A model generated the notes under the pieces. It ran no database searches. It saw only the letters and a program-made list of their open reading frames with translations, and was not told the DNA's origin. This document shows, piece by piece, positions 21,288 through 30,925 of a stretch of 64,000 nucleotides of DNA. Position 1 is the first letter of the stretch; every line of letters starts with the position of its first letter. A program made the translations under genes and the position numbers. The stretch is from Hydrogenophaga pseudoflava NBRC 102511 (GTDB lineage: Bacteria > Pseudomonadota > Gammaproteobacteria > Burkholderiales > Burkholderiaceae_C), in NCBI RefSeq assembly GCF_001592285.1, contig NZ_BCWQ01000001.1, positions 372,001-436,000 of the forward strand, given 5' to 3'.

Positions 21288-23276
21288 TTATACCGCTGAG
21301 CCTGGTTTCAGTGCCTTGATGCGTTCATTGATCTCCCGCAGGCGCTCGCGGGCCTCCGGGTCGGTGGTGGCCTGGAGGGACAGCGCCTGGCTCTGGCGCA
21401 TCAGTTCGTCCCGGCGCAGCAGGTCCATCACACCGGCCAGCTCCTCCAGTTCGGACGCCGAGTCGGCGGCGATGGTGGCCTGCTCCACCTCCGCGCAGAC
21501 ATAGGCCTCGAACGCTTCCCCGCGCAAGCCCTCGCGCAGCGCCGCCCAGGGCTGCGGGCCGTGCTCGTGCAGCTGTGCCTCCAGCCAGGCGAATACGGGG
21601 CCGTGGGGCGCTGGCAGGTGGGCCAGCATGGCATGGTCGTCGGCCGAGAGGCTGTCCCAGGCGGCGGCGTTGGCCAGCAACAGGCCCACGGCCCGGTCCG
21701 TGCGGCTTTTGCTCGCAGTCTGACGGCCCAGCATGCGCGGCGGCGGTGGTGGGCCTTTGCGCCAGTTGCTGCGGCCGCTGCCGCCGGTCCAGGTGCCACG
21801 GCTGGCGGACCCCGGCGGGGGGCTCCATGCCCCGGGCGGTTTCTGGGGTGAGGGGGCAGGGGAGAAGCCCGCATGATGTGCCACTCCGTCGTCGACGGGC
21901 GGTTGCGGCCCGTGTGCGGTGGGCGGCTGGCGCTCTTCCCGCGGCCGGCGCGGCCCGCGTTCGTCCCGTTGCCAGAGCTGCTGCAGGTCGGGCGTGCCGA
22001 TGCCGATCTGCTGGGCCAGCTCGGCCAGCAGCTGTCGCTTGAGCGCACCCTCGGGCAGGGCGCTCCACAGCGGCCGCGCCTGGCTGGAGAGGCGGGCACG
22101 GCCCTCGGCGCTGACCAGATCGCAATCGGTGCTGGCCGCGTCGACCAGGAACTTCGACAGCGGCACCGCCTGCTTGACGAAATTTGCGAATGCGTCGGCA
22201 CCATGTTCACGGATGTAGCTGTCCGGGTCGTGCTCGGGCGGCAGAAAGAGGAACTTCACGCTGCGCGTGTCGGTGGCCAGTGGCAGGGCGGCGTCCAGCG
22301 CCTTGCGGGCGGCGCGGCGGCCGGCGGCGTCGCCGTCGAAACTGAACACCACGGCGTCGGTGAAGCGGAACAGCTTGTGCACATGGTCGGACGTGCAGGC
22401 CGTCCCCAGCGTGGCCACGGCGTTGGCAAAACCCAGCTGCGCCAGGGCGACCACGTCCATGTAGCCTTCGGTGACCAGGGCATAGCCGTGCTGGCGGATG
22501 GCGGTGCGGGCCTCGAACAGGCCATACAGCTCCCGGCCCTTGCTGAACACCGGCGTCTCGGGCGAGTTCAGGTACTTGGGTTCGCCCTTGTCGAGCACGC
22601 GGCCGCCGAAGCCGATGCACTCGCCCTTGACGTTGCGGATCGGGAACATGATGCGGTCGCGGAAACGGTCGTAGCGCTTGGCCTCGCCGTCCTGGCCTTT
22701 TTCATCTTCATGCTCGATCACCAGGCCCGACTCGACCAGCAGGGGCTCGCTGTAATCCGGAAACACGCCCGCCAGGTGGCGCCAGCCTTCGGGTGCGTAG
22801 CCCAGGCCGAAGGTCTTGGCGATCTGGCCCGACAGGCCCCGACCCTTGAGGTAGTTCACCGCGCGCGGCGAGGCCTTGAGGTCTTTCTGGTAAGCCTTGG
22901 CGGCTTTCTCCAGCACATCGGTCAGGGTGGCCTGCTTCTGGCGCTGCTGGGCGGCGCGTTCGCGGTCCTGCGGCGATACATCGTCCTCGGGCACCTGCAG
23001 GCCAACCTGCTGTGCCAGGTCCTTCACCGCCTCGACGAAGTTCATGCCCGCGTGTTCCATCAGGAAGCCGATGGCGTTGCCGTTGGCCCCGCAACCGAAG
23101 CAGTGGTAGAACTGCTTGGTCGGGCTGACGCTGAACGACGGCGACTTTTCGCCGTGGAACGGGCACAGCCCCATGAAGTTGGCGCCGCCTTTCTTCAGCT
23201 GGACGTACCGGCCCACCACATCGACCACGTCGACGCGGTTGAGCAGTTCCTGGATGAAAGATTGCGGTATGGCCAC
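21288..23276 (-). CDS. dnaG: DNA primase (DnaG)
   Basis: Makes RNA primers at the replication fork. The 662-residue protein has the N-terminal CHC2 zinc finger (CPFHGEKSPSF then YHCFGCGANGNAIGF), the RNA-polymerase core with YLKGRGLSG and GFGGRVLDKGEPKYLNSPET, and the TOPRIM motifs VTEGYMDVVAL and FSFDGDAAGRRAA. A Pro/Gly-rich linker of about 100 residues leads to the helicase-binding domain. Start chosen at GTG 23276, giving MAIPQSFIQELLNRVDVVDV as in relatives; the ATG 54 bp upstream adds an unrelated peptide. The upstream neighbour is a divergent acyl-CoA synthetase, not rpsU. Confidence 0.96.
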   Translation of the reverse strand: MAIPQSFIQELLNRVDVVDVVGRYVQLKKGGANFMGLCPFHGEKSPSFSVSPTKQFYHCFGCGANGNAIGFLMEHAGMNFVEAVKDLAQQVGLQVPEDDVSPQDRERAAQQRQKQATLTDVLEKAAKAYQKDLKASPRAVNYLKGRGLSGQIAKTFGLGYAPEGWRHLAGVFPDYSEPLLVESGLVIEHEDEKGQDGEAKRYDRFRDRIMFPIRNVKGECIGFGGRVLDKGEPKYLNSPETPVFSKGRELYGLFEARTAIRQHGYALVTEGYMDVVALAQLGFANAVATLGTACTSDHVHKLFRFTDAVVFSFDGDAAGRRAARKALDAALPLATDTRSVKFLFLPPEHDPDSYIREHGADAFANFVKQAVPLSKFLVDAASTDCDLVSAEGRARLSSQARPLWSALPEGALKRQLLAELAQQIGIGTPDLQQLWQRDERGPRRPREERQPPTAHGPQPPVDDGVAHHAGFSPAPSPQKPPGAWSPPPGSASRGTWTGGSGRSNWRKGPPPPPRMLGRQTASKSRTDRAVGLLLANAAAWDSLSADDHAMLAHLPAPHGPVFAWLEAQLHEHGPQPWAALREGLRGEAFEAYVCAEVEQATIAADSASELEELAGVMDLLRRDELMRQSQALSLQATTDPEARERLREINERIKALKPGSAV

Positions 23277-23319
23277 AGGGCTATTCTCTCGCAAGCCCTT
23301 TCTGAACACGGAGAACCGC

Positions 23320-24966
23320 ATGACCAGCATCTACGACCAGGACCTGCCCCGCAACGAAGCCAATTTCGCGCCGATCTCGCCGCTGTCTTTCATTGAGCGC
23401 ACCGCCGAGGTCTACCCGGACCGGCTGGCCATCGTGCATGGCGGCTTGCGCCAGACCTGGGCCCAGACCTACGCCCGCACCCGCCAGCTGGCCAGTGCGC
23501 TGCAGAAAGCCGGCATCGGCAAGAACGACACCGTGGCGGTGATGCTGCCCAACACGCCGCCGATGGTGGAGGCGCACTTCGGTGTGCCCATGGCCGGCGC
23601 GGTGCTCAACGCGCTCAATACCCGGCTCGACCCCGAAGCCATCGCCTTCATGCTCGACCACGGCGAAGCCAAGGCGGTGATTGTCGACCCCGAGTTCGCT
23701 GGCACGATGGCCAAGGCGCTGAAGCTGCGCACGCGAACCGAGCCGCTGCTGGTGATCGACGTGCAGGACGCGCTGTTCACTGGCGAGAGCCAGCCCATCG
23801 GCAGCACCACCTACGAGGCGTTCATCGCTGGCGGTGACCCGGCCTTTGCCTGGCAGCTGCCGGGCGACGAGTGGGACGCCATCGCGCTGAACTACACCAG
23901 CGGCACCACCGGCAACCCCAAGGGGGTGGTCTACCACCACCGCGGTGCGGCCATGAACGCGATCAGCAACATCCTCGAATGGGACATGCCCAAGCATGCG
24001 GTCTACCTCTGGACCCTGCCGATGTTCCACTGCAACGGCTGGTGCTTTCCCTGGACGGTGGCGGCGCGCGCGGGTGTCAACGTCTGCCTGCGCCGGGTGG
24101 AGGCGCAGACCATCTTCGACCTGATGCGCGCGCACGGCGTGACGCACTACTGCGGCGCGCCCATCGTGCAGGGCCTGCTGGTGAACGCACCCGCCGCAAT
24201 GAAGGCCGGCATCCCATCGGGCATCAAGGCCATGGTCGCGGGAGCCGCGCCGCCGGCCTCGATGATCGAGGGCATGGAGCAGATGGGCTTTGACCTGACG
24301 CATGTCTACGGCCTGACGGAGGTCTACGGCCCCGCCACGGTCTGCGCCAAACACGACAGCTGGAATCAGCTCGACATCGGCGAGCGCGCCCGGCTGAATG
24401 CGCGCCAGGGCGTGCGCTATCACCTCGAGCGCGACGTGCGCGTGCTCGACCCGCAGACGATGCAGCCGGTGCCGCTGGATGGCGAGACCATGGGCGAGAT
24501 CATGTTCAAGGGCAACATCGCCATGAAGGGCTACCTGAAGAACCCGAAGGCGACGCAGGAGGCCTTTGCGGGCGGCTGGTTCCACAGCGGCGACCTGGCG
24601 GTGCAGTACGCCGACGGTTATTTCAAGATCAAGGACCGCAGCAAGGACATCATCATCTCGGGCGGCGAGAACATCTCGTCCATCGAGGTCGAGGACGTGC
24701 TTTACCGCCACCCCGACGTGCTGGCTGCTGCCGTGGTGGCGCGGCCCGATCCGAAGTGGGGCGAGACCCCTTGCGCCTTTGTGGAGCTGAAATTCGGCGC
24801 GCACACCACGCCCGAGGACATCGTGAAGCACTGCAAGCAGCACCTGGCCGGGTTCAAGGTGCCGCGTTACGTGGTGTTCGGCGAACTGCCCAAGACCAGC
24901 ACCGGCAAGATCCAGAAGTTCGAGCTGCGCAAGCAGGCGGGGTCGGCCAGCGCGATTGACGTTTAG
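23320..24966 (+). CDS. AMP-dependent acyl-CoA synthetase
   Basis: Activates a carboxylic acid to its CoA thioester through an acyl-adenylate. The 548-residue protein carries all ANL-superfamily motifs: the P-loop NYTSGTTGNPKGVVYHH (about residue 190), YGLTEVYGPATV, the GWFHSGDLAV hinge region, IKDRSKDIIISGGENIS and the catalytic lysine in KTSTGKIQKFELR. It resembles the medium/short-chain AAE or DmdB-like group; the actual acid is unknown. GAGAACCGC precedes the ATG. Its start is 43 bp from the divergent dnaG start, and its stop overlaps that of the convergent gamma-glutamyltransferase by three bases. Confidence 0.9.
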   Translation: MTSIYDQDLPRNEANFAPISPLSFIERTAEVYPDRLAIVHGGLRQTWAQTYARTRQLASALQKAGIGKNDTVAVMLPNTPPMVEAHFGVPMAGAVLNALNTRLDPEAIAFMLDHGEAKAVIVDPEFAGTMAKALKLRTRTEPLLVIDVQDALFTGESQPIGSTTYEAFIAGGDPAFAWQLPGDEWDAIALNYTSGTTGNPKGVVYHHRGAAMNAISNILEWDMPKHAVYLWTLPMFHCNGWCFPWTVAARAGVNVCLRRVEAQTIFDLMRAHGVTHYCGAPIVQGLLVNAPAAMKAGIPSGIKAMVAGAAPPASMIEGMEQMGFDLTHVYGLTEVYGPATVCAKHDSWNQLDIGERARLNARQGVRYHLERDVRVLDPQTMQPVPLDGETMGEIMFKGNIAMKGYLKNPKATQEAFAGGWFHSGDLAVQYADGYFKIKDRSKDIIISGGENISSIEVEDVLYRHPDVLAAAVVARPDPKWGETPCAFVELKFGAHTTPEDIVKHCKQHLAGFKVPRYVVFGELPKTSTGKIQKFELRKQAGSASAIDV

Positions 24967-26798
24967 TCACCTGCGACCACGCCCTCGCGCCGCGGGTCGG
25001 CGCCGCCCAGCCAACGGCCATCGGGTGCCCGCTGAATCGCCTGCAGCCCGCTGGGCATCGGCGTCTCGCTGACCGTGTGGCCCCTGGCTTGCAGGGCCTG
25101 CACCGTCGCAGCCGGAAAACGGCCCGCCTCCAGCATCACCGGCCCGCCCAGCGTACCGAAGTTCGGCAGGTCGATCGAGGCCTGCGGCGACAGACCGCCG
25201 CCCAGCGTGCCCAGCAGTGTCTTGGCCGTGAAGTGAATGATCAGTGCACCGCCCGGGCTGCCCGCGCTCATCAGCAACTGGCCCGTGGCCTTGTCGAACA
25301 CCAGCGTCGGCGACATCGACGAGCGCGGCCGCTTGCCGGGCTCCACGCGGTTCGCGATGGGCTGGCCTTGCGCGTCGGTGGGGGCGAAGCTGAAGTCGGT
25401 CAGCTGGTTGTTCAGCAGGAAGCCGCCGCTGCGGCCCTGGCCGGTGTTCACCATCAGCCGCGACCCGAAGCCGGCCTCGATGGTGGTGGTCATGGCCAGC
25501 GCGTTGCCGAAGCGGTCGGTGATGCTGATGTGGCTGGTGCCGTATTCGGGCTGGTCGGGCATGGGCGCATGGGCCAGGGGGGCGCCGCCGGGCCTGCCAG
25601 GGCCGACCTGCGGTGCGCGGGCCGGCGTGATCAGGCGCGCGCGGTCATCCAGGTAGCGTGCATCCAGCAAGCTGTCCCAGCGGCCGGCCGGGGCGGCCAC
25701 GAAGTCCGGGTCGGCCAGGTACTGTGCGCGGTCCGCGAATGCCAGGCGCGAGGCCTCCATGTAGGCGTGCAGCCAGTCGGCACCTGGTGTCCCGGTCAGC
25801 GGTGCGGCGCCCAGCGGCGTGCGGGCCAGCAGCCCGAGGATCTGTCCGACCGCGATGGCGCCCGAACTCGGGGGCGGGAAGCCGCAGATGCGCAGCGCCT
25901 TCGCCGCCGCGGTGTGGTCCATGCACAGCGCTTCGCGCTCGCGGGGCTGGTAGCGCGCCAGGTCGTCCGCCGACAGCGTGCCCGGCGCTTTTGGATGCCG
26001 GCGCACCTTGTCCACGATGGCTTGCGCCACCGGGCCTTCGTGCAGCGCCCGGGGGCCCTGCGCCGCGATGCCGCGCAGCACCGCCGCCAGCTCGGGATTC
26101 TTCAGCACATGGCCGACCGGGTGCGGCGAGCCGTCTGGCTGGTAGAAGTAGGCCGCGGCCACCGGGTCGGCCTTGAGCGCACTCTCGGCCGCCAGCAGCG
26201 TGTGCAGGCGCGGACTGACGGCAAAGCCCTGCTCGGCCAGCACGATGGCGGGTTCGAACAGCGCCGCCCAGGGCAGGCGGCCGCGCTGGCGGTGGGCGAG
26301 GGCGAGCATGGCGACTGCGCCGGGTGTGCCCACGGAAAGGCCGGAGGCGACCGCGTCCATGAAGGGCAGGGGCTTGCCGTCGCCGGCCAGGAAGAGTTGT
26401 GGCGTGGCGCCGGCGGGCGCGGTCTCGCGCCCGTCAAAGGCCTGCACGCGGCGGCCGTCGTGGTGCAGCAGGAAGGCGCCGCCGCCGATGCCGCTCGATT
26501 GCGGCTCGACCAGGGTCAGCACCATCTGCACCGCCACCGCGGCGTCGACCGCGCTGCCACCGGCGCGCAGTATCTGAAGACCCGCCTCGGCGGCCAGCGG
26601 GTTGGCCGCCGCCACCGCCTGCTGGCTGAACACCCAGCCGGGTTTGGCCTGCAGGCCGGAAGCCAATTCGGGCTGTGCCGGTGACGATGCCACGCCGGTC
26701 GACCGGTGCGTGTCCGCCGATCCGGCACAGGCCGCCATGATCGCGCCGATGGCAAGGACCAGCACGCGATGCCCCGTCCGTTTCGTGCACTCTTTCAT
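24963..26798 (-). CDS. ggt: Gamma-glutamyltransferase (periplasmic, lipoprotein-like signal)
   Basis: Hydrolyses or transfers the gamma-glutamyl group of glutathione and related peptides. The roughly 611-residue precursor has a signal with a lipobox-like sequence (AIGAIMAACAGS). The large-subunit landmarks SSGIGGGAFLLHH and FDGRETAP follow. The self-cleavage site is PEYGTSHISITDRFGNALAMT, where the Thr becomes the small-subunit N-terminal nucleophile. Later segments GKRPRSSMSPTLVF and SAGSPGGALII are also typical. Start is uncertain between ATG 26798 and ATG 26810; neither has a strong ribosome site. It is divergent from the GspE-like gene. Confidence 0.9.
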   Translation of the reverse strand: MKECTKRTGHRVLVLAIGAIMAACAGSADTHRSTGVASSPAQPELASGLQAKPGWVFSQQAVAAANPLAAEAGLQILRAGGSAVDAAVAVQMVLTLVEPQSSGIGGGAFLLHHDGRRVQAFDGRETAPAGATPQLFLAGDGKPLPFMDAVASGLSVGTPGAVAMLALAHRQRGRLPWAALFEPAIVLAEQGFAVSPRLHTLLAAESALKADPVAAAYFYQPDGSPHPVGHVLKNPELAAVLRGIAAQGPRALHEGPVAQAIVDKVRRHPKAPGTLSADDLARYQPREREALCMDHTAAAKALRICGFPPPSSGAIAVGQILGLLARTPLGAAPLTGTPGADWLHAYMEASRLAFADRAQYLADPDFVAAPAGRWDSLLDARYLDDRARLITPARAPQVGPGRPGGAPLAHAPMPDQPEYGTSHISITDRFGNALAMTTTIEAGFGSRLMVNTGQGRSGGFLLNNQLTDFSFAPTDAQGQPIANRVEPGKRPRSSMSPTLVFDKATGQLLMSAGSPGGALIIHFTAKTLLGTLGGGLSPQASIDLPNFGTLGGPVMLEAGRFPAATVQALQARGHTVSETPMPSGLQAIQRAPDGRWLGGADPRREGVVAGD

Positions 26799-26916
26799 GA
26801 AGTGGTCCATTTTGTAACTTGATGTTGCAGATACTTGCCCGAGGTCAATCCGGCTGGTGGCCCGCTGGGCTATCTTGGCTTCATCGGCAACCAGCCGCTG
26901 ATACGAGAAAACCCTG

Positions 26917-28860
26917 ATGACGCTGACAAGCACCGCCGCCCCTCCAACCCCCAACCATCGTCCGCCCGTGCAGGGGCCAGTGCACAACCTGACGCAATTG
27001 GTGCAGGCTTTCGAGTTGCAACATCGGTGGCCCATTGTGAGTCTGAGCGAGGCGTTGCTGCGGTTGCGCATCCTTGATCAGGGCACCGTGGACGGCTTGC
27101 TGGCAGAGGACCCCGATCTGTTCCGGTCGCGCTCGCACGAACTGGTCACACGCATGGTGCTGACGGACGACGAGCTGCAGCGGGCGTTGGCCCGGGTGGC
27201 CGGGGTGGTCGAGGTCGAGGCCCTGGGTTTCGAGGTGGAGCGTGGTGCGTTCGACATCCTCCCCTTGCGGGTGGCCCACGCCCACACCGTGCTGCCGCTG
27301 GGCATGGCTGCCGACCGGTTCCTTGTGGCCTCCTGGACGCCCACCAGTGGTGATCTGCACCGCGCCCTCTGTTCTTGTACGGGGCATACGGTGGAACTGG
27401 TCTGGGCCAGTCGTGAAGCCATTGAACGGCGGCTCGAAGTGCAGGACCGGGTGGAGCGGGCAGCCCATGCACACAGCGCACCAGCCATCGTTGAAGAGGC
27501 ACGCCGACGCCTTTCTCCACAAGGGGGGGCCAGTGTGGCCGGTCATGCACTGGTGGACGACCTGGTGATGCAGGCGATGGTCGAGGTCGGGTCGGCGGCC
27601 GAGTCCGAGCAGATGGCCTCTGCCAGCGAGTCGGCCGGCATGGTGCGCCTGGTCAATCAGATGATCGCGGAGGCGCAGCGGGTGCACGCCTCCGACATCC
27701 ACATCGAGTCGAACCCCGGGGAGGCGCTGACAGCGATCCGGTTCCGCCGCGATGGCGATCTCGAACCCTACCTGTGGCTGCCCGCCAAGCTGCGCGCGCC
27801 CCTGGTTTCGCGCATCAAGATCATGGCGCGGCTGGACATCGCCGAGCGGCGGCGTCCGCAGGACGGCAAGATCGACTTCGCCGAGTTCGGTGGCACGGCG
27901 CTGGAGCTGCGCGTGGCCGTGATGCCCACCCACGATGGCCTGGAGGACGTGGTGCTGCGCCTGCTGGAATCGGCCAAGCCGATCCCGCTGTCGCAACTGG
28001 GCCTGCAGCCGCGCGACCTGGACACCATCGCCGGTTTCTCGCAGCGCAGCTTCGGCATGGTGCTGGCCGTGGGGCCGACCGGCTCAGGCAAGACCACCAC
28101 GCTGCACTCGATGCTGGCCGAGGTCAACACCGCCGACAAGAAGATCTGGACCGCCGAGGACCCGATCGAGATCACGCAGGCCGGACTGCGCCAGGTGCAG
28201 ATGAATGCCAAGATCGGTCTGACGTTTGCAAGCGCGATGCGCAGCTTTCTGCGCGCCGATCCCGACATCATCATGATCGGCGAGATTCGCGACGCCGAGA
28301 CCGCGAAGATCGCCATCGAAGCCTCGCTCACCGGTCACCTGGTGCTCTCGACCCTGCACACCAACAACGCCAGCGAGAGCGTGGTGCGCCTGCTGGACCT
28401 GGGCATGGACCCGATGAACTTCGCCGATTCTCTGCTGGGCCTGGTGGCGCAGCGCCTGGTGCGGGCCCTGTGCACGCACTGTTCCGAGCCTGGGTCGCTG
28501 GATGCAACGGCCTGGACGGCGTTGCTGGAGGAATACCGCGAGGGCAGCGACTTGGGTCTGGCACAGGCGCAGGACCGCTTGCTGACGGCGGCCGGGGTGT
28601 CGACACCTGCCGAGGTTCGGATGCGCCACGCGGTGGGCTGCGACCACTGCGGCGGCAAAGGATACAAAGGCCGGCTGGGCATCTACGAGATCCTGCAGAA
28701 CAGCCGCAGCGTCAAGCAGCTGATCCAGGACCGTGCCCGACCGACCGAGATTTTCGATGTTGCCGTGCGCGAGGGCATGCGCAGCCTGCGCCACGACGCG
28801 CTGGAGAAGGTGGTGCGGGGCCGCATCGATCTCAAGCAGGCCCGCACGGCTTACCGCTGA
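26917..28860 (+). CDS. GspE/PilB-family secretion or pilus assembly ATPase, orphan
   Basis: A 647-residue hexameric motor ATPase of the type II secretion/type IV pilus class. The N-terminal ~190 residues are an N1/MshE-like regulatory region. The ATPase domain has the Walker A GPTGSGKT at residues 386-393, Asp box TAEDPIEI, Walker B IIMIGEIRD, the His box LVLSTLHTNNA, and two CxxC pairs (CTHC, CDHC) forming the zinc knuckle. PilB or GspE is normally beside inner-membrane and prepilin genes; here no gspF/pilC or prepilin gene is near, so it may serve a system encoded elsewhere or a c-di-GMP-responsive machine. The MshEN-type N-terminus makes nucleotide control possible, but the key residues are not verified. 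Confidence 0.85.
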   Translation: MTLTSTAAPPTPNHRPPVQGPVHNLTQLVQAFELQHRWPIVSLSEALLRLRILDQGTVDGLLAEDPDLFRSRSHELVTRMVLTDDELQRALARVAGVVEVEALGFEVERGAFDILPLRVAHAHTVLPLGMAADRFLVASWTPTSGDLHRALCSCTGHTVELVWASREAIERRLEVQDRVERAAHAHSAPAIVEEARRRLSPQGGASVAGHALVDDLVMQAMVEVGSAAESEQMASASESAGMVRLVNQMIAEAQRVHASDIHIESNPGEALTAIRFRRDGDLEPYLWLPAKLRAPLVSRIKIMARLDIAERRRPQDGKIDFAEFGGTALELRVAVMPTHDGLEDVVLRLLESAKPIPLSQLGLQPRDLDTIAGFSQRSFGMVLAVGPTGSGKTTTLHSMLAEVNTADKKIWTAEDPIEITQAGLRQVQMNAKIGLTFASAMRSFLRADPDIIMIGEIRDAETAKIAIEASLTGHLVLSTLHTNNASESVVRLLDLGMDPMNFADSLLGLVAQRLVRALCTHCSEPGSLDATAWTALLEEYREGSDLGLAQAQDRLLTAAGVSTPAEVRMRHAVGCDHCGGKGYKGRLGIYEILQNSRSVKQLIQDRARPTEIFDVAVREGMRSLRHDALEKVVRGRIDLKQARTAYR

Positions 28861-28931
28861 GCCCGCCAGAAGCTTGGCACGGTCAGGGAAGAACCCTCCG
28901 GCGCGAGACATCCCACCCAGGATGCGGTGGA

Positions 28932-28974
28932 ACCGGCTTTGCCGGGCCACTCGCATCGCCCCCTGGAGGGGGCG
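28932..28974. repeat. Two adjacent perfect hairpins between convergent genes
   Basis: CCGGC-TTT-GCCGG (28933-28945) and CGCCCCCT-GG-AGGGGGCG (28957-28974) lie in the 141-bp gap between the GspE-like gene and the convergent SDR gene. No T-tract follows either stem. The paired-hairpin layout is that of REP-like intergenic repeats and may stabilise or end both transcripts. Confidence 0.5.
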
Positions 28975-29001
28975 CGTGCAGCGCGGCAGGGGTGGGCCCT
29001 G

Positions 29002-29760
29002 TCAGCGAGGCGCCAGGCGGATGGCGCCGTCCAGGCGGATCACCTCGCCATTGAGCATGTCGTTCTCGATGATGTGCTTGGCCAGCTTGGCGTAGTCGTT
29101 CGGCGTGCCCAGGCGGCTGGGGAAGGGCACGCTGGCGGCCAGCGCATCCTGCACCTCCTGCGGCATGCCGAACAGCATGGGCGTGCCGAAGATGCCGGGG
29201 GCGATGGTCATGTTGCGGATGCCGTTGCGAGCGAGGTCGCGCGCGATCGGCAGGGTCATGCCCACCACGCCGCCCTTGGACGCGGCGTAGGCCGCCTGGC
29301 CGATCTGGCCGTCGTAGGCAGCCACCGAGGCAGTCGAGATCATCACGCCGCGCTCGCCGGTGGCCTCGGGTTCGTTCTTGCACATGGCGTCCGCAGCCAG
29401 GCGGATCATGTTGAAGCTGCCGACCAGGTTGACCATGATGGTCTTGGTGTAGACGGCCAGCGAGTGGGCGCCATTCTTGCCCACGGTCTTCTCGGCCGGG
29501 GCGATGCCGGCGCAGTTCACCAGGCCCATGAGCTTGCCCATGGACACGGCCTTGGCGACCACGGCCTGGCCGTCGGCCTCGTTGCTCACGTCGCATTTGA
29601 CGAAGGCACCGCCGATCTCCCGGGCGACCGCTTCGCCTTTTTCCGCCTGCATGTCGGCGATCACCACCTTGCCGCCGTTGGCCGCCAGCATGCGCGCTGT
29701 GCCTTCGCCCAGGCCCGATGCGCCGCCGGTGACGATGAAGACCTTGCCTGCGATTTCCAT
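29002..29760 (-). CDS. Short-chain dehydrogenase, 3-hydroxyacyl-CoA dehydrogenase type
   Basis: A 252-residue classical SDR with the cofactor loop [23 protein letters not shown], the active-site Ser in [10 protein letters not shown] and the YAASK motif (Tyr/Lys). Overall it resembles HSD17B10-type 3-hydroxy-2-methylbutyryl-CoA dehydrogenases, which act in isoleucine and branched-chain fatty-acid breakdown. The C-terminal [15 protein letters not shown] fits that group. The start at 29760 follows GGAGCATTCC. A 26-bp near-perfect palindrome lies 21 bp upstream of the start; the same motif precedes a nitroreductase gene 4.5 kb away, suggesting a shared regulator of acyl-CoA metabolism. Confidence 0.88.
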   Translation of the reverse strand: MEIAGKVFIVTGGASGLGEGTARMLAANGGKVVIADMQAEKGEAVAREIGGAFVKCDVSNEADGQAVVAKAVSMGKLMGLVNCAGIAPAEKTVGKNGAHSLAVYTKTIMVNLVGSFNMIRLAADAMCKNEPEATGERGVMISTASVAAYDGQIGQAAYAASKGGVVGMTLPIARDLARNGIRNMTIAPGIFGTPMLFGMPQEVQDALAASVPFPSRLGTPNDYAKLAKHIIENDMLNGEVIRLDGAIRLAPR

Positions 29761-29780
29761 GGAATGCTCCTCTTGGATGG

Positions 29781-29806
29781 AATTGACGTTAACGTAAACG
29801 TCAATT
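29781..29806. promoter_or_regulatory. 26-bp near-perfect palindrome, candidate operator of the SDR gene
   Basis: Twelve of thirteen base pairs match across the dyad; the core runs TTGACGTT to AACGTCAA with ACGTAAACGT inside. A second copy with the same first ten bases and nearly the same core is at 34349-34374. From memory this resembles operators of the MerR-type regulator LiuR of branched-chain amino-acid and acyl-CoA catabolism in proteobacteria; that identification is tentative. Confidence 0.65.
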
Positions 29807-29811
29807 ATCGC

Positions 29812-29841
29812 CCACAAAAAAGCCCGCGAGAAGCGGGCTTT
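29812..29841 (-). terminator. Terminator of the iron-binding protein gene
   Basis: On the minus strand AAAGCCCGC, loop TTCTC, GCGGGCTTT, then a run of T. It starts 7 bp after the stop codon of the iron-binding protein gene and separates it from the SDR gene operator. Confidence 0.88.
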
Positions 29842-29848
29842 CGGTCGA

Positions 29849-30889
29849 TCACTTGAACCCGACGCGGTCCAGCATCTGCTGCACCTTCACCATGTTCTTG
29901 GCCACCACGCCCAGCGGAATCTGCTCGGCCTTGAAGTTGTCGCCACCGATGGCCTTGAGGGCCGCGTTCTCGATCTTCACGCCCTTGGCGGCTGCGAACT
30001 CGTTGTTGCCGTTGGCGAAATAGTCCTGGGCATACGGGCTGGCCAGGTACTCCATGAACGCGATGGCGTTGTCCTTGTTCTTGGCGTGCTTGGCCACGGC
30101 GGCGCCGGCGATGTTGACGTGCGTGCCGGTCGTGCCCTGGTTGGGGAACACCACCTTCACCTTCTCCATCACTTCCTTTTCGTCGGCCTTGCTCGACTTG
30201 ACCAGCCGCGCAATGTAGTAGGTGTTGGAGATGGCCACGCCGCACTCGCCCGACGCCACGGCCTTGATCTGGTCGGTGTCGCCACCCTTAGGGGCACGCG
30301 CCATGTTGTCGACCAGGCCCTTGAGCCAGGCTTCGCCCTTGGCATCGCCCAGACGCTCGACCACGGTGGCAAACAGCGAGAGGTTGTAGGGATGCGAGCC
30401 CGAGCGGGTGCACAGCAGGCCCTTGAGCTTGGGGTCGGCCAGTTGTTCGTAGGTGGCGACGTCGGCGGCCTTGACGCGCAGCGGGTCGTACACGATCACG
30501 CGGGCGCGGGTGGAGAAGCCGGTCCAGGTCACGCCGTCCTTGGTGGCGTCGGCGCGCAGGTTGGCGGGGATCGCAGCGTCCAGCTTGGCGGACTTGATCG
30601 GCAGGAACAGGCCGTCCTTGTCGGCGCTGGCCATGCGGGCGGCGTCCACCAGCAGGATCACGTCGGCCGGAGATGCCGAGCCTTCGGCCTTCAGGCGGGC
30701 CACGATGCCGGCGTCGTCGGCGTCCACGCGGTTGATCTTGATGCCCGTGGTCTTGGTGAAGTTCTCGTACATCGCCTCGTCCGTCTGGTAGTGGCGGGCG
30801 GAGTAGATGTTCAGGACCTTGTCCTGGGCCAGGGCGTTCAGGGACGTGGCGGCAGCCAGGACAATCGGGAGCAAGGCGAATGAGCGCAT
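29849..30889 (-). CDS. Fe(3+) ABC transporter periplasmic substrate-binding protein (FutA/FbpA type)
   Basis: A 346-residue protein with a signal peptide ([21 protein letters not shown], cleavage near residue 21). Mature family features are [41 protein letters not shown], and the iron-ligand tyrosine pair region [10 protein letters not shown]. It delivers ferric iron to an ABC permease, but no fbpB/fbpC-like permease or ATPase is adjacent, so the transporter must be encoded elsewhere. A Fur-like box lies about 50 bp upstream over a candidate promoter, consistent with iron repression. Confidence 0.92.
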   Translation of the reverse strand: MRSFALLPIVLAAATSLNALAQDKVLNIYSARHYQTDEAMYENFTKTTGIKINRVDADDAGIVARLKAEGSASPADVILLVDAARMASADKDGLFLPIKSAKLDAAIPANLRADATKDGVTWTGFSTRARVIVYDPLRVKAADVATYEQLADPKLKGLLCTRSGSHPYNLSLFATVVERLGDAKGEAWLKGLVDNMARAPKGGDTDQIKAVASGECGVAISNTYYIARLVKSSKADEKEVMEKVKVVFPNQGTTGTHVNIAGAAVAKHAKNKDNAIAFMEYLASPYAQDYFANGNNEFAAAKGVKIENAALKAIGGDNFKAEQIPLGVVAKNMVKVQQMLDRVGFK

Positions 30890-30925
30890 GGGTTGTCTTT
30901 CAATGTGGGGAATGAGTTGCGGCGG

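Noticed and set aside
24957..24968. Third copy of the TTGACGTT operator at the end of the acyl-CoA synthetase gene
   Set aside because: Only a half-site is present and it is coding sequence for the last residues of the protein.
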